A DNA stretch of 31,579 nucleotides from Betaproteobacteria bacterium TMED41 (GCA_002167365.1 NHCU01000022.1:18252-49830); one strand, 5' to 3'; numbered from the stretch's first letter, positions 7,547 through 16,371 are shown. Numbers and translations are program-made. Notes: a model not told the origin generated them from the sequence alone.

Positions 7547-8482
7547 ATGAATTTACAACAACTAAAAATAGTCATTGAAGCTGAGAGGAATAATTTCAAT
7601 TTAACCCAAGTTGCAAGAGCAATGTTTACGTCGCAATCTGGTATAAGCAAAGCAATTAAAGAATTAGAGGAGGAGCTTGGGTTTGAAATCTTCAGTCGTC
7701 GGGGAAAAAGACTTAAAGGTCTGACAGAGCCGGGCAAATCCGTATTTGAATATGCTTACAGAATTCTTGAAAATGTTCACAATATTAAAGAAGTAAAAGA
7801 ACAGTTTTCATCAAAAGACGCTGGGCAACTCATACTTGCAACTACCCATACACAAGCTCGATACGCTTTACCTGAATTAATAATGTCGTTTCGTAACTCT
7901 CACCCCAATGTGCAGTTTGTTCTTCATCAAGCAAGTCCTCCTGAAATTTCTAGTATGTTAGATAGTGGTGAAGCCGATTTAGCAATTGCCACTGAATCCC
8001 TCCAAAAGGATCCCAGATTTACAACGTTTCCTTTTTACCACTGGTATCATGGAATAATTGTTCCTACTAATCATCCCTTGACAAAAAAAAATAATTTTAA
8101 TTTAAAAAATGTAAGTAAATATCCAATAGTTACTTATCATGAAGGATTTACAGGCAGATCCAAAATTGATAGCACTTTTGCCAATAATAAAATCGAATTA
8201 AAAGTTGTTTTAGAAGCGTTAGATGCTGATGTTATTAAAGCTTATGTTGCTATAAATTTAGGAGTAGGAATAATAGCGTCAATGGCTTATGACAACGAAT
8301 TAGATACAAACTTAGTGTTACTTGATGGAAGTGAAATTTTTCCACAAAACACAACGGTGTTAGCACTCAGAAAAAACCGAGTTTTAAAAGGGTTTACTGC
8401 AAAATTTGCTAGCTTGTGTTTGAAAAATATGTCAGTTGATAAAATCCAAAAAGCAACATTATCTGAAAAATTTAAAAATTAA
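7547..8482 (+). CDS. cysB: CysB-type LysR transcriptional regulator
   Basis: This 311-aa LysR-family protein has an N-terminal winged helix-turn-helix (about residues 1-60; SQSGISKAIKELEEELG) and a C-terminal effector domain. The effector pocket matches Klebsiella/Escherichia CysB at the same numbering: Thr100, Thr102, Gln103 (in ATTHTQARYALP), Thr149 and Thr202 (in EGFTGRS). These residues contact sulfate or the inducer in CysB, which separates it from most other LysR proteins; the paralogue Cbl cannot be fully excluded. CysB activates assimilatory sulfur genes in response to acetylserine. Here it lies third in a tight run after etfBA and 4 nt before panB, rather than divergent from a target as is usual for LysR genes, and no cys gene is in the window. 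Confidence 0.9.
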   Translation: MNLQQLKIVIEAERNNFNLTQVARAMFTSQSGISKAIKELEEELGFEIFSRRGKRLKGLTEPGKSVFEYAYRILENVHNIKEVKEQFSSKDAGQLILATTHTQARYALPELIMSFRNSHPNVQFVLHQASPPEISSMLDSGEADLAIATESLQKDPRFTTFPFYHWYHGIIVPTNHPLTKKNNFNLKNVSKYPIVTYHEGFTGRSKIDSTFANNKIELKVVLEALDADVIKAYVAINLGVGIIASMAYDNELDTNLVLLDGSEIFPQNTTVLALRKNRVLKGFTAKFASLCLKNMSVDKIQKATLSEKFKN

Positions 8483-8486
8483 AAAA

Positions 8487-9278
8487 ATGACAATTAACAT
8501 TCAACAGCTCATCCAGATGAAAAAATCAAATTCTCCCATTTGTATGCTTACGTGTTACGATGCCACCTTTGGTAGGTTGCTAGATAAAGTTGGTGTTGAT
8601 ATTATTTTAGTGGGTGATTCTTTAGGTATGGTTGTGCAAGGTAATAAGTCTACTATTCAAGTTAAATTAAAGGATATGATTTATCATACTCAGTGCGTTT
8701 CCAGCGCAACTGAAAATTCATTGTTAATGGTTGATATGCCCTTTGGAAGTTACCAAGAGTCCCCTGAAAAAGCATATGCAAACGCCGCTAAACTCATTGA
8801 AGCAGGTGCTCAAATAATCAAACTGGAAGGTGGAAAATGGTTGGCCAATACTATTTCTTTCTTATCTGATCGAGGTATTCCAACGTGTGGCCATCTTGGA
8901 CTAACACCACAATCAGTTCACAAATTGGGCGGATACAAGGTTCAAGGAACCAATCCAAAAAATGCTAATTCCATAATTGATGCAGCAAAAACTCTTGAGG
9001 AAAACGGTGTAGATCTTATAGTTTTAGAGTTAATACCAGCTGAATTAGGGAAAAAAATTACTCAACAAATAAAAATTCCAACAATTGGAATTGGCGCTGG
9101 TGTTTTTGTAGATGGACAAGTTTTGGTTTTACACGACATTTTAGGCCTAAATTTTGGTCACACTCCAAAATTTGTTAAAAGTTTTTTTTCTACTGGTAAT
9201 ACCATTGAGCAGGTAGTAAAAAACTATATAAATGCGGTTAGAAAAAAAGAGTATCCAAACCTGGAGCATTCATATTAA
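8487..9278 (+). CDS. panB: 3-methyl-2-oxobutanoate hydroxymethyltransferase (ketopantoate hydroxymethyltransferase)
   Basis: PanB transfers a hydroxymethyl group from 5,10-methylene-tetrahydrofolate to alpha-ketoisovalerate, the first committed step to pantothenate and CoA. The 263-aa product has all expected active-site elements: VGDSLG (Asp44, Ser45), MVDMPFGSY (Asp83), IKLEGG (Lys112, Glu114), CGHLGLTPQ (His136), ELIPAELG (catalytic-base Glu181) and IGIGAG. I use ATG 8487, 4 nt after the cysB stop; the open frame extends upstream inside cysB, but the N-terminus MTINIQQLIQMKK is family-like from here. panC and panD are not in the window. It is the last gene of the run and ends 4 bp from the stop of a convergent gene. 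Confidence 0.96.
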   Translation: MTINIQQLIQMKKSNSPICMLTCYDATFGRLLDKVGVDIILVGDSLGMVVQGNKSTIQVKLKDMIYHTQCVSSATENSLLMVDMPFGSYQESPEKAYANAAKLIEAGAQIIKLEGGKWLANTISFLSDRGIPTCGHLGLTPQSVHKLGGYKVQGTNPKNANSIIDAAKTLEENGVDLIVLELIPAELGKKITQQIKIPTIGIGAGVFVDGQVLVLHDILGLNFGHTPKFVKSFFSTGNTIEQVVKNYINAVRKKEYPNLEHSY

Positions 9279-9282
9279 AAGT

Positions 9283-10188
9283 TTATTTGTCATATCTTTG
9301 ATCAAAACTTGCCCAAATTGCAGTTAGAACTATTAACCCTCCTCCTATAAAGACTGACAGTTCCGTCGTCTTGTTCGTTAATAATGCCGATGAAAATATT
9401 GCTACCGGTATTTCAATAACCATTAAGAGTGAAGTAGTTTTAACTAAAAGTTTCGATCCTCCATATTGGAGAAAAAAATTTGCAGTGCCCAATGCTAAAG
9501 CCATAATTACCACTACAAAAACAATTGTAAATCCAGAGTTATTTATATTTTTTAAATTTTCTATGGCATTGGCGAAGGATTCATAGCCAATTAAAAGAAA
9601 ACTAATGATTAAGATAAAAAAGGGAACCAAACATGAACCCAGAAAAATTGCTATGCTTCTATTAAATGATGAAGATGTTTTCGATTTACGAAGTAATACA
9701 TTAGCAAATCCAAAAAAAATTCCACCCAATATTGCTAAAACTTCATAAAAGTTAATATCAAATACAAATGAAAGTTGATCGAAAATATCCAACACAATCA
9801 ATAATCCTAGAACAGCCAACAAAATTCTGACTAGCCCCTTTATGCCTATATTTTCAGACAAAACCAACTTTGCAAATATTGCCGCCCAAATTGGCATCAA
9901 GTAAAAAAGAAAAACCACTCTTACCACATCTCCATTTGTTACAGCCCAATTAAAACAGATGTTTGTTAGTCCATAAGCTATGGCCATTAAAATTAATGTT
10001 TTTGATTGAAAAACTTTTAAAATTGAACTGGGCTTAATTGCTATTAAAAGCCCACTAAGCAACAAATAAGAAAAAAATGTGGTCAAAATTACAGACAATC
10101 CCTGATTGTTTAACCACTGCATAGGAATCCAGATAAGACCCCAAACAACAGCATTAAATAGAATGCATATATGTGGAATGGACTTCAT
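9283..10188 (-). CDS. EamA/DMT-superfamily membrane permease
   Basis: The 301-aa protein is strongly hydrophobic, with about ten membrane segments arranged as two EamA repeats (roughly residues 5-135 and 145-295). The first repeat contains NICFNWAVTNGDVVRVVFLFYLMPIWAA and the second IMALALGTANFFLQYGGSKLL. This fits the drug/metabolite transporter family of inner-membrane exporters and importers. The substrate cannot be predicted; relatives move amino acids, metabolites or nucleotide-linked compounds. It lies 32 nt downstream of ppc on the same strand and may share its transcript. Confidence 0.85.
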   Translation of the reverse strand: MKSIPHICILFNAVVWGLIWIPMQWLNNQGLSVILTTFFSYLLLSGLLIAIKPSSILKVFQSKTLILMAIAYGLTNICFNWAVTNGDVVRVVFLFYLMPIWAAIFAKLVLSENIGIKGLVRILLAVLGLLIVLDIFDQLSFVFDINFYEVLAILGGIFFGFANVLLRKSKTSSSFNRSIAIFLGSCLVPFFILIISFLLIGYESFANAIENLKNINNSGFTIVFVVVIMALALGTANFFLQYGGSKLLVKTTSLLMVIEIPVAIFSSALLTNKTTELSVFIGGGLIVLTAIWASFDQRYDK

Positions 10189-10220
10189 AAAGTAATCTTT
10201 GAAGGTAAAAAAACTTTAAA

Positions 10221-12968
10221 CTACCCAGTGTTTCTTATGCCAGTTGCCACACCATTAATGGTTAAGTGAATACCTCTTTTGGTTCTCTCGTCCTGCACCC
10301 CGCTCCTCCAACGTCTAATTAATTCAACTTGGAGATGATTTAAAGGGTCCAAATAAGGAAAACGTCTTTGAATTGAAACAGCTAATTGAGGGTTTGAAGA
10401 TAGTAGGTCTCCAGAACCTGTAACAAACTCGAGTGCCCCCTTTGTTCTGCTCCATTCATCCTTAATTCTCGAAAAAATTTTTCTTGAAGTCTTTGCATCG
10501 TTTCCAAGCCTGGCATACCTTCTTGCAATTCCGATGTCAGCTTTTGCCATGACCATATCAATGTTGGATATTAGAGCCTGGAAAAAAGGCCAGTCTCTGG
10601 CCATCTCAAGTAGTAACGCCCTGTTTATTTGTGGAGACTCAAGTGCGAAGGTTTCCAAGGCTGTACCAAATCCAAACCATCCTGGAAGTGCCAATCTACT
10701 TTGCCCCCACGAAAAACTCCATGGAATCGCTCTTAAATCCTCTATACTCTTTTTCTCATTGGCTGAGCCAGGTCTAGCTGCAGGCCTTGAACCTATGTTG
10801 AGTGCAGCAATTTCAGAAATAGGAGTACTGTAAAAAAAATAATCAGAAAATCCTTCGCTCTCATAAACCATTTTTCGATAAGCCTGATACCCGTAATAGG
10901 ACAATTGTTCTGCAGCCTTGATAAAATCCTCAGGAATTTCCTTTTCAGGTGGTACTAGAGTGGACTCAATTGTAGCTGAAACAAATGTTTCTAAATTTAA
11001 TCTCCCAAGTTCCGGTGTCCCATATTTATTGGAAATTATTTCACCCTGTTCAGTCAATCTAATTTGACCCCTAACGGTGTTTGGCGGTTGAGCTAGGATG
11101 GCCTGATAACTTGGGCCTCCTCCCCTTCCGACAGTCCCCCCTCTTCCATGGAACAGTCTTAAGGTTACCCCCTTGATTTCTTTGAATAAATTCACCAAAT
11201 TAGTTGATGCCTGATACACTTCCCAACTGCTTGTTAAGACCCCACCATCTTTATTGCTGTCTGAATAGCCGAGCATGATGTCTTGAAGTCCGCCAGAGTG
11301 TCGCATTAAATCTGCAATTCCAGGCAAATCGTAAAAATCTTGCATTATCTTCTTGGATCGTCTTAAGTCCTCGATTGTTTCAAATAACGGAACAATAACC
11401 AACTTTAATTTAGGCCCAAAATCTAAACTTGAGTGCATTAATCCAGTTTCTTTTTGAAGAACTGCCACTTCTAATAGATCACTTACCTCCTCAGTGTGAC
11501 TTATTATGTAGTGCCTAATAACTTCAGGACCAAAGGTCTTTATTAAAACACTTGCTTTCTCAAAAACTTTAAGTTCAGAGAGGCATTTTTCTGAATATTC
11601 TGCCCCCAAAATTCTTAAACCTCTAGCGTCTTTTAATAACGAAATTAATAATTTTTGTTTATCTTTTTCCGATAATTCAAAATAATTCGAAACAATCCTA
11701 GCATTTGATAATAATTCACTTATTACTAATTCATGCACGTCAGAGCTTTGTCTGAGGTCGACAGTTGCAAGATGAAATCCAAATACCTTTACGGCTCTTA
11801 TCAGGGAGGCTAGTCTTGGTGTTATTAATCGGTCACCCTTGTTTTCTCTCAATGAATTTTCTACGATCGTTAACTCAGACAAAAACTCTCCAGGATGAGA
11901 GTATGAAAATGATGGAGGTACAGCGTGCGCTTTAGCTTCTTGTCCAGTTAGTTCTTCAAGAGTTGCTGCTAATCGAGCATATATTCCAATCAAAGCCTGG
12001 CGATATGGTTCATCTTTTCTGTGAGGGTTGGAGTCTTTAGCAGCAACCGCTAATTTTTGAAGTTCATAACTTGAACCTCCAAGTCTTTGCGACATGGACA
12101 TTTCAGAACCGAGTAAATGCACTTCAATTAAATAATGTCTTAAAACTGTCTCTCCATGCCGGCGCACTGATAAATCAAGCGTATCTGAGCTAACATTAGG
12201 ATTTCCGTCTCTATCGCCCCCAATCCAATTGCCCATCCTAAAAAAACTTGCCAGAGATTGACCACCCAATTTCTTTTCAAGGGAAGCATACAATCGGGGT
12301 ATTTCTTTGAGAAAAGTATTTTTATAAACCGCCAAAACATTTTCAATTTCATCAGCAACTGATAATTTCGAAGCTCTTAAGAGACGAGTTTGCCATAGCT
12401 GAGTAACTATTGATCTAATTTTTTCTTCATTTTCAACTAGGCTGATTTTTGATTTTTGGTTTAAATGAATAGTCCTTAAATTTAATAACCGAGCAATTTC
12501 TTTTTCAGCATCTAGCACACTGGTCCTTTGAACCTCCGTAGGGTGAGCAGTCAATACAGGAGAAACATGTGCTTTTCCCAAAAGATCCAAAACTTCACTT
12601 TTATTGATATTTGAACGATCTAACTTTGCAAATGAATAGTTTAATGATCCTGGCTCACCTTTTGTGGGAGATGATTTGCGAGCATCATCTATACTTCTTA
12701 GCTGTGACTGATCCTCAGCAATGTTAATAAAATGCAAGAAAAAAGTAAATGCTCTTATAACAACAACAGCTTCATCTGGACTAAGACTTTTTAAAATTTT
12801 ATCCAAGGCTTTTCCAGCTGCTACATCTTCATGCCGGCGGTATGAGACACTTAATCTGCGAACTTTCTCAATAAGCTCAAATATATCTTCGCCCTCTTGC
12901 TCTCTTATTGTATCTCCCAATAAATTGCCAAGAAACCTAATATCATGATCAAAGTAGTCTTCACTCAT
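10221..12968 (-). CDS. ppc: Phosphoenolpyruvate carboxylase
   Basis: The enzyme carboxylates PEP with bicarbonate to oxaloacetate, refilling the TCA cycle. At 915 aa it is normal for the bacterial family. Diagnostic motifs are VLTAHPTEVQRTS with the catalytic His142, FRMGNWIGGDRDGNPNV, DLRQSS in the middle, LFHGRGGTVGRGGGPS with the essential Arg of the mobile loop, and the strictly conserved C-terminal tetrapeptide RNTG, which closes over the active site and allosteric region. It starts at ATG 12968. A 90-nt gap containing a 16-bp palindrome separates it from the upstream epimerase gene, so it may have its own promoter. Confidence 0.98.
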   Translation of the reverse strand: MSEDYFDHDIRFLGNLLGDTIREQEGEDIFELIEKVRRLSVSYRRHEDVAAGKALDKILKSLSPDEAVVVIRAFTFFLHFINIAEDQSQLRSIDDARKSSPTKGEPGSLNYSFAKLDRSNINKSEVLDLLGKAHVSPVLTAHPTEVQRTSVLDAEKEIARLLNLRTIHLNQKSKISLVENEEKIRSIVTQLWQTRLLRASKLSVADEIENVLAVYKNTFLKEIPRLYASLEKKLGGQSLASFFRMGNWIGGDRDGNPNVSSDTLDLSVRRHGETVLRHYLIEVHLLGSEMSMSQRLGGSSYELQKLAVAAKDSNPHRKDEPYRQALIGIYARLAATLEELTGQEAKAHAVPPSFSYSHPGEFLSELTIVENSLRENKGDRLITPRLASLIRAVKVFGFHLATVDLRQSSDVHELVISELLSNARIVSNYFELSEKDKQKLLISLLKDARGLRILGAEYSEKCLSELKVFEKASVLIKTFGPEVIRHYIISHTEEVSDLLEVAVLQKETGLMHSSLDFGPKLKLVIVPLFETIEDLRRSKKIMQDFYDLPGIADLMRHSGGLQDIMLGYSDSNKDGGVLTSSWEVYQASTNLVNLFKEIKGVTLRLFHGRGGTVGRGGGPSYQAILAQPPNTVRGQIRLTEQGEIISNKYGTPELGRLNLETFVSATIESTLVPPEKEIPEDFIKAAEQLSYYGYQAYRKMVYESEGFSDYFFYSTPISEIAALNIGSRPAARPGSANEKKSIEDLRAIPWSFSWGQSRLALPGWFGFGTALETFALESPQINRALLLEMARDWPFFQALISNIDMVMAKADIGIARRYARLGNDAKTSRKIFSRIKDEWSRTKGALEFVTGSGDLLSSNPQLAVSIQRRFPYLDPLNHLQVELIRRWRSGVQDERTKRGIHLTINGVATGIRNTG

Positions 12969-12992
12969 TTAGCTAACACCTTTTTCAAATCT

Positions 12993-13008
12993 TTTCGAAA
13001 TTTCGAAA
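12993..13008. promoter_or_regulatory. 16-bp perfect palindrome upstream of ppc
   Basis: TTTCGAAATTTCGAAA is its own reverse complement and contains two TTCGAA cores 8 bp apart. It lies 25-40 bp upstream of the ppc ATG, in the 90-bp gap after the upstream gene. As DNA it could bind a dimeric regulator. As RNA it would need to fold without a loop and is followed by no U-tract, so a terminator is unlikely. Function is inferred from position only. Confidence 0.35.
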
Positions 13009-13058
13009 TTTGTCGTTTAAATTGTAAATTCACTAGGCGGAAATAAAAACCAAAAGAT

Positions 13059-14090
13059 CTATAACTTGTAGTATTGCTTATACCAAAAAACAAAATTTTT
13101 AATTCCATTTTCCAATGAAGTTTTTATTTCCATTCCGGTGTGTTCGTTGAAAGCAGTCATGTCAGCATATGTTGAGACAATATCACCAGGTTGGATGGCC
13201 TTGAACACTATTTTAGCCTTAATTCCAAGATTGGCCTCAATTATTGAGAGAAACTTCATTAACGATTCTGATTTGCTATTTCCTAAGTTCAAAATTTGAT
13301 ATGGTACATCTTTTTTCATAGAATCTTCATCATAGGTGTCATTGGATATGGGTATTTTATCTAAAACAGCAATAATTCCATCGACAATATCATCAATGTA
13401 TGTGAAATCTCGAAACATGCCACCATTGTTATAAACTTCAATTTCTTTACCATCCAAAATTGCACTTACAAACTTAAAAGCCGCCATATCGGGCCTACCC
13501 CATGGCCCGTACACTGTAAAAAGTCTTAAACCAGTGGAGGGAATCCCATACAAGTGTGAGTAAACAAAGCTTAGTAATTCGTTTGATTTTTTTGTTGCTG
13601 CATACAAACTGATCGGATGATCCACTCTATCATTCTCGTGAAAGGGTAATTTAGTGTTACCACCATATACACTTGAAGAGGAAGCGTAAACAAAATGTTT
13701 AGTTCCTTTGTTTTCCTTAATACCTTCAAGTAAGTTAACAAAGCCATTGATATTACTCTCAACATAAGCCATTGGATTGATGAGTGAATATCTAACACCT
13801 GCTTGAGCAGCCAAATGAACTATGTATTCAAAAGGGCCAAAGTCAAATATTTTTTTTACATCAGTTTTATTTACAAGATCAAGCTTTATAAATTCGAAAT
13901 TAGAATTTTTATTAATATTTTTTTTAATTCTATTGATCCTTGCTAACTTCAATTTTGGATCATAGTATCCATTCAAATTATCAACCCCCACGGTATCAAA
14001 ACCCATATTTAATAGTTTTTCACAGACAGCGCTTCCTATGAAACCAGCTGCTCCGGTTACTAAAATTTTGGACTTTAAATTACCTACCAT
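13059..14090 (-). CDS. NAD-dependent sugar-nucleotide epimerase, probable UDP-glucuronate 4-epimerase
   Basis: This 343-aa extended short-chain dehydrogenase has the NAD loop GAAGFIGS (13-20), SSSSVYG (137-143) and the catalytic pair Tyr163-x3-Lys167 in YAATKKSNE. VDNLNGYYDPKLKLARI (36-52) is the insertion typical of the CapI/LspL/GAE-type UDP-glucuronate 4-epimerases, as are RLFTVYGPWGRPDMA and the long tail. It would turn UDP-glucuronate into UDP-galacturonate for surface polysaccharide. The expected supplier, UDP-glucose 6-dehydrogenase, is encoded upstream in the same direction with hemF between, which supports the call. WbpP-like UDP-GlcNAc 4-epimerase is less likely. It starts 7 nt after the hemF stop. 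Confidence 0.85.
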   Translation of the reverse strand: MVGNLKSKILVTGAAGFIGSAVCEKLLNMGFDTVGVDNLNGYYDPKLKLARINRIKKNINKNSNFEFIKLDLVNKTDVKKIFDFGPFEYIVHLAAQAGVRYSLINPMAYVESNINGFVNLLEGIKENKGTKHFVYASSSSVYGGNTKLPFHENDRVDHPISLYAATKKSNELLSFVYSHLYGIPSTGLRLFTVYGPWGRPDMAAFKFVSAILDGKEIEVYNNGGMFRDFTYIDDIVDGIIAVLDKIPISNDTYDEDSMKKDVPYQILNLGNSKSESLMKFLSIIEANLGIKAKIVFKAIQPGDIVSTYADMTAFNEHTGMEIKTSLENGIKNFVFWYKQYYKL

Positions 14091-14097
14091 TAAAAAA

Positions 14098-15030
14098 TTA
14101 TGTTTCCAGCCAATTTACAGGCTTTAAAAATTTATACAATTTTTCTTCTGGACTTCCTTTTTTGGGAATGAAATTATATTTCCAGTTCACAGAGGGAGGC
14201 ATAGACATTAATATACTCTCTATTCTTCCTCCTGACTGGAGGCCAAAAATTGTCCCGCGATCATACACTAAATTAAATTCTACATACCTTCCTCGACGGT
14301 ATCTTTGAAAGTTTTTTTCCCTTTCACCAAAAAGAAGTGTTTTCCTTCTTTTCACAATTGGGAGATAAGCACCCGAAAAAGATCTTCCAATTGCACGAAC
14401 CATAGCAAAACTTTTTTCAAATCCAAGCTCAGAGAAATCATCAAAAAAAATGCCACCAACTCCTCTTGATTCTGCTCTATGTTTTAGATAAAAATATTCA
14501 TCACAATTCTTTTTAAAATTTTTATAATATTCCCTAGAAAAAGGATCAAGAGCGTCCTTACAGCATTTGTGAAAATGTTTAGCATCTTCCTCATAAATAT
14601 AATATGGTGTTAGATCCATGCCTCCACCAAACCACCAAACTACTGATTCATCATTTCCACTTGGATGAGCAATAAAAAAACGAATATTCATATGAACAGT
14701 CGGTATATATGGATTTTGGGGATGAAATACCAGAGAAAGTCCCATTGCTTCAAACGATTTGCCTTCTAACTCAGGTCTAATTTTAGTTGCACTGGGTGGG
14801 AGTTTTTCTCCAAAAACATGTGAGTAATTAACTCCCCCACGCTCAAATAAAGAACCGTCCTCAATTATTCTTGTTCGACCGTGTCCTTTTAATTTATCAC
14901 CTGATGGCTTATTCCAATTATCTTTAAAAAATGGTTTTTTCTCTTGTTTGTTTGTTTCTTTACAAATAGAGTCTTGCAAATCAAAAAAAAATTTCTCTAA
15001 AGTCGTTGTTTCTATTTTTTTTCTGCTCAA
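14098..15030 (-). CDS. hemF: Oxygen-dependent coproporphyrinogen III oxidase
   Basis: HemF performs the two oxidative decarboxylations that make protoporphyrinogen IX in haem synthesis, using O2. The 310-aa product contains GGVNYSHVFGE, VFHPQNPYIPTVHMN (His103, His113), WWFGGGMDLTPYY, CDEYFYLKHRAE (His184), GGIFFDDF and the C-terminal KYNF region, with the conserved histidines in place. The start is TTG at 15030: an in-frame TAG lies six codons upstream, no ATG or GTG lies between, and the first internal Met is at residue 96, inside the conserved fold. It is flanked closely by ugd (18 nt) and the epimerase (7 nt), which are unrelated in function. It implies an aerobic lifestyle. Confidence 0.96.
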   Translation of the reverse strand: MSRKKIETTTLEKFFFDLQDSICKETNKQEKKPFFKDNWNKPSGDKLKGHGRTRIIEDGSLFERGGVNYSHVFGEKLPPSATKIRPELEGKSFEAMGLSLVFHPQNPYIPTVHMNIRFFIAHPSGNDESVVWWFGGGMDLTPYYIYEEDAKHFHKCCKDALDPFSREYYKNFKKNCDEYFYLKHRAESRGVGGIFFDDFSELGFEKSFAMVRAIGRSFSGAYLPIVKRRKTLLFGEREKNFQRYRRGRYVEFNLVYDRGTIFGLQSGGRIESILMSMPPSVNWKYNFIPKKGSPEEKLYKFLKPVNWLET

Positions 15031-15048
15031 AATGTTCTCTGATTTCTA

Positions 15049-16365
15049 TTATTGACGACCAATTGCTTCATAGTGCAAATTATTTGACCGTACCTGAATG
15101 GGATCATAAATATTTCTCCCATCAAAAATCCTGGAGCCCTTTAACCTTTTGGAGATTTCTGCAAAATCAGGACTTCTAAATTCTTTCCACTCGGTCAAAA
15201 TCAAAAGTGCTTCGGCATCGTTCAGAGCGTCCAAGGGGTTTTCAGCATAAGAGATTTTTTTTTTGAAAATTTTTTTTGATTCCTCCATGGCCACCGGGTC
15301 ATAAGCTTTTATTGAAGCTCCTCTTTTTAACAAATCTTGGATTACGCTTAGGCTGGGGGCATGCCGCATATCATCAGTACCAGGTTTAAAAGAGAGCCCC
15401 CATATTGCAAACAACCTTCCTTCCAGATTCTCTCCATATTCATCGACTATTTTTTTTACTATGATGAGTTTTTGATTCTCGTTTGCAGTTTCAACTGCGC
15501 TTAATATTTCTAATTTTTGATTTAAGTTAAAAGCTGTTTTGATTAGAGCTTTTACATCCTTCGGAAAACAAGAGCCTCCATAACCACAACCAGGATATAA
15601 AAAACTATATCCTATGCGAGAGTCTGACCCTATTCCTTGTCGAACGTGTTCAATATCTGCCCCAAGTTTTTCAGCAAGGTTTGCAAGTTCATTCATAAAA
15701 GAGATCCGAGTTGCTAGCATCGCATTAGCGGCATATTTGGTCAACTCAGCAGATCTAATATCCATAATTATTATTTTATCTCTATTGCGCTGAAATGGAG
15801 CATAAATTCTCCTCATAATCTGAGCCGACTCATGAGAATCAGTTCCAATAATAATTCGATCTGGTTTTTGAAAATCCAAAATTGCAGCCCCTTCTTTTAA
15901 AAATTCCGGGTTGGATACAACTGAAAACTCATGATTTTCATTCCGTGCAGATAATTCAACAGAAATAGTTTTTTTTACTTCATCTGCAGTTCCTACAGGG
16001 ACAGTAGACTTGTCAACTACGATTTTTTTTTTCTTCATATACTTGCCAATATTTTTGGCGGCTTGTAAAACATGGTGAAGATCTGCAGAACCGTCTTCCT
16101 CTGATGGAGTACCTACTGCAATAAATTGAATATCTCCATGATCAACAGATTTCTCTATATCGTCAGTAAATTTTAGACGGCCAGACTCGAAATTTTTCTC
16201 TACCAAAGTCGCTAATCCTGGTTCATAGATTGGAATAAATCCACTATTCAGCTTTGAAATTTTAGATTTGTTTAAGTCCATGCATAAAACAGTGTTACCG
16301 ACATCTGCAAGACATGCTCCAGTTACTAACCCAACGTAACCGGTTCCCACTATAGTAATGTTCAT
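15049..16365 (-). CDS. ugd: UDP-glucose 6-dehydrogenase
   Basis: The enzyme oxidises UDP-glucose twice with NAD+ to UDP-glucuronate. The product shows the N-terminal NAD motif ITIVGTGYVGLV, VGTPSEEDGSAD, VVSNPEFLKEGAAI, KYAANAMLATRISFMNE with the catalytic Lys, and YPGCGYGGSCFPKDV with the catalytic Cys (residue 266 from this start). GLSFKPGTDDMRHAPS in the C-terminal domain completes the family pattern. Two in-frame ATGs occur at 16371 and 16365; GGAG (16373-16376) is only 1 nt from the first but 7 nt from the second, so I chose 16365 (438 aa). It heads a minus-strand run with hemF and the epimerase and is divergent from the rml operon. Confidence 0.97.
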   Translation of the reverse strand: MNITIVGTGYVGLVTGACLADVGNTVLCMDLNKSKISKLNSGFIPIYEPGLATLVEKNFESGRLKFTDDIEKSVDHGDIQFIAVGTPSEEDGSADLHHVLQAAKNIGKYMKKKKIVVDKSTVPVGTADEVKKTISVELSARNENHEFSVVSNPEFLKEGAAILDFQKPDRIIIGTDSHESAQIMRRIYAPFQRNRDKIIIMDIRSAELTKYAANAMLATRISFMNELANLAEKLGADIEHVRQGIGSDSRIGYSFLYPGCGYGGSCFPKDVKALIKTAFNLNQKLEILSAVETANENQKLIIVKKIVDEYGENLEGRLFAIWGLSFKPGTDDMRHAPSLSVIQDLLKRGASIKAYDPVAMEESKKIFKKKISYAENPLDALNDAEALLILTEWKEFRSPDFAEISKRLKGSRIFDGRNIYDPIQVRSNNLHYEAIGRQ

Positions 16366-16371
16366 AAGCAT

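Noticed and set aside
13059..14090. GalE (UDP-glucose 4-epimerase) or RmlB-like dehydratase for the 343-aa epimerase
   Set aside because: The DNLNGYYDPKLK segment and the nearby ugd fit UDP-glucuronate epimerases better, and there is no Thr-Asp-Glu dehydratase triplet.
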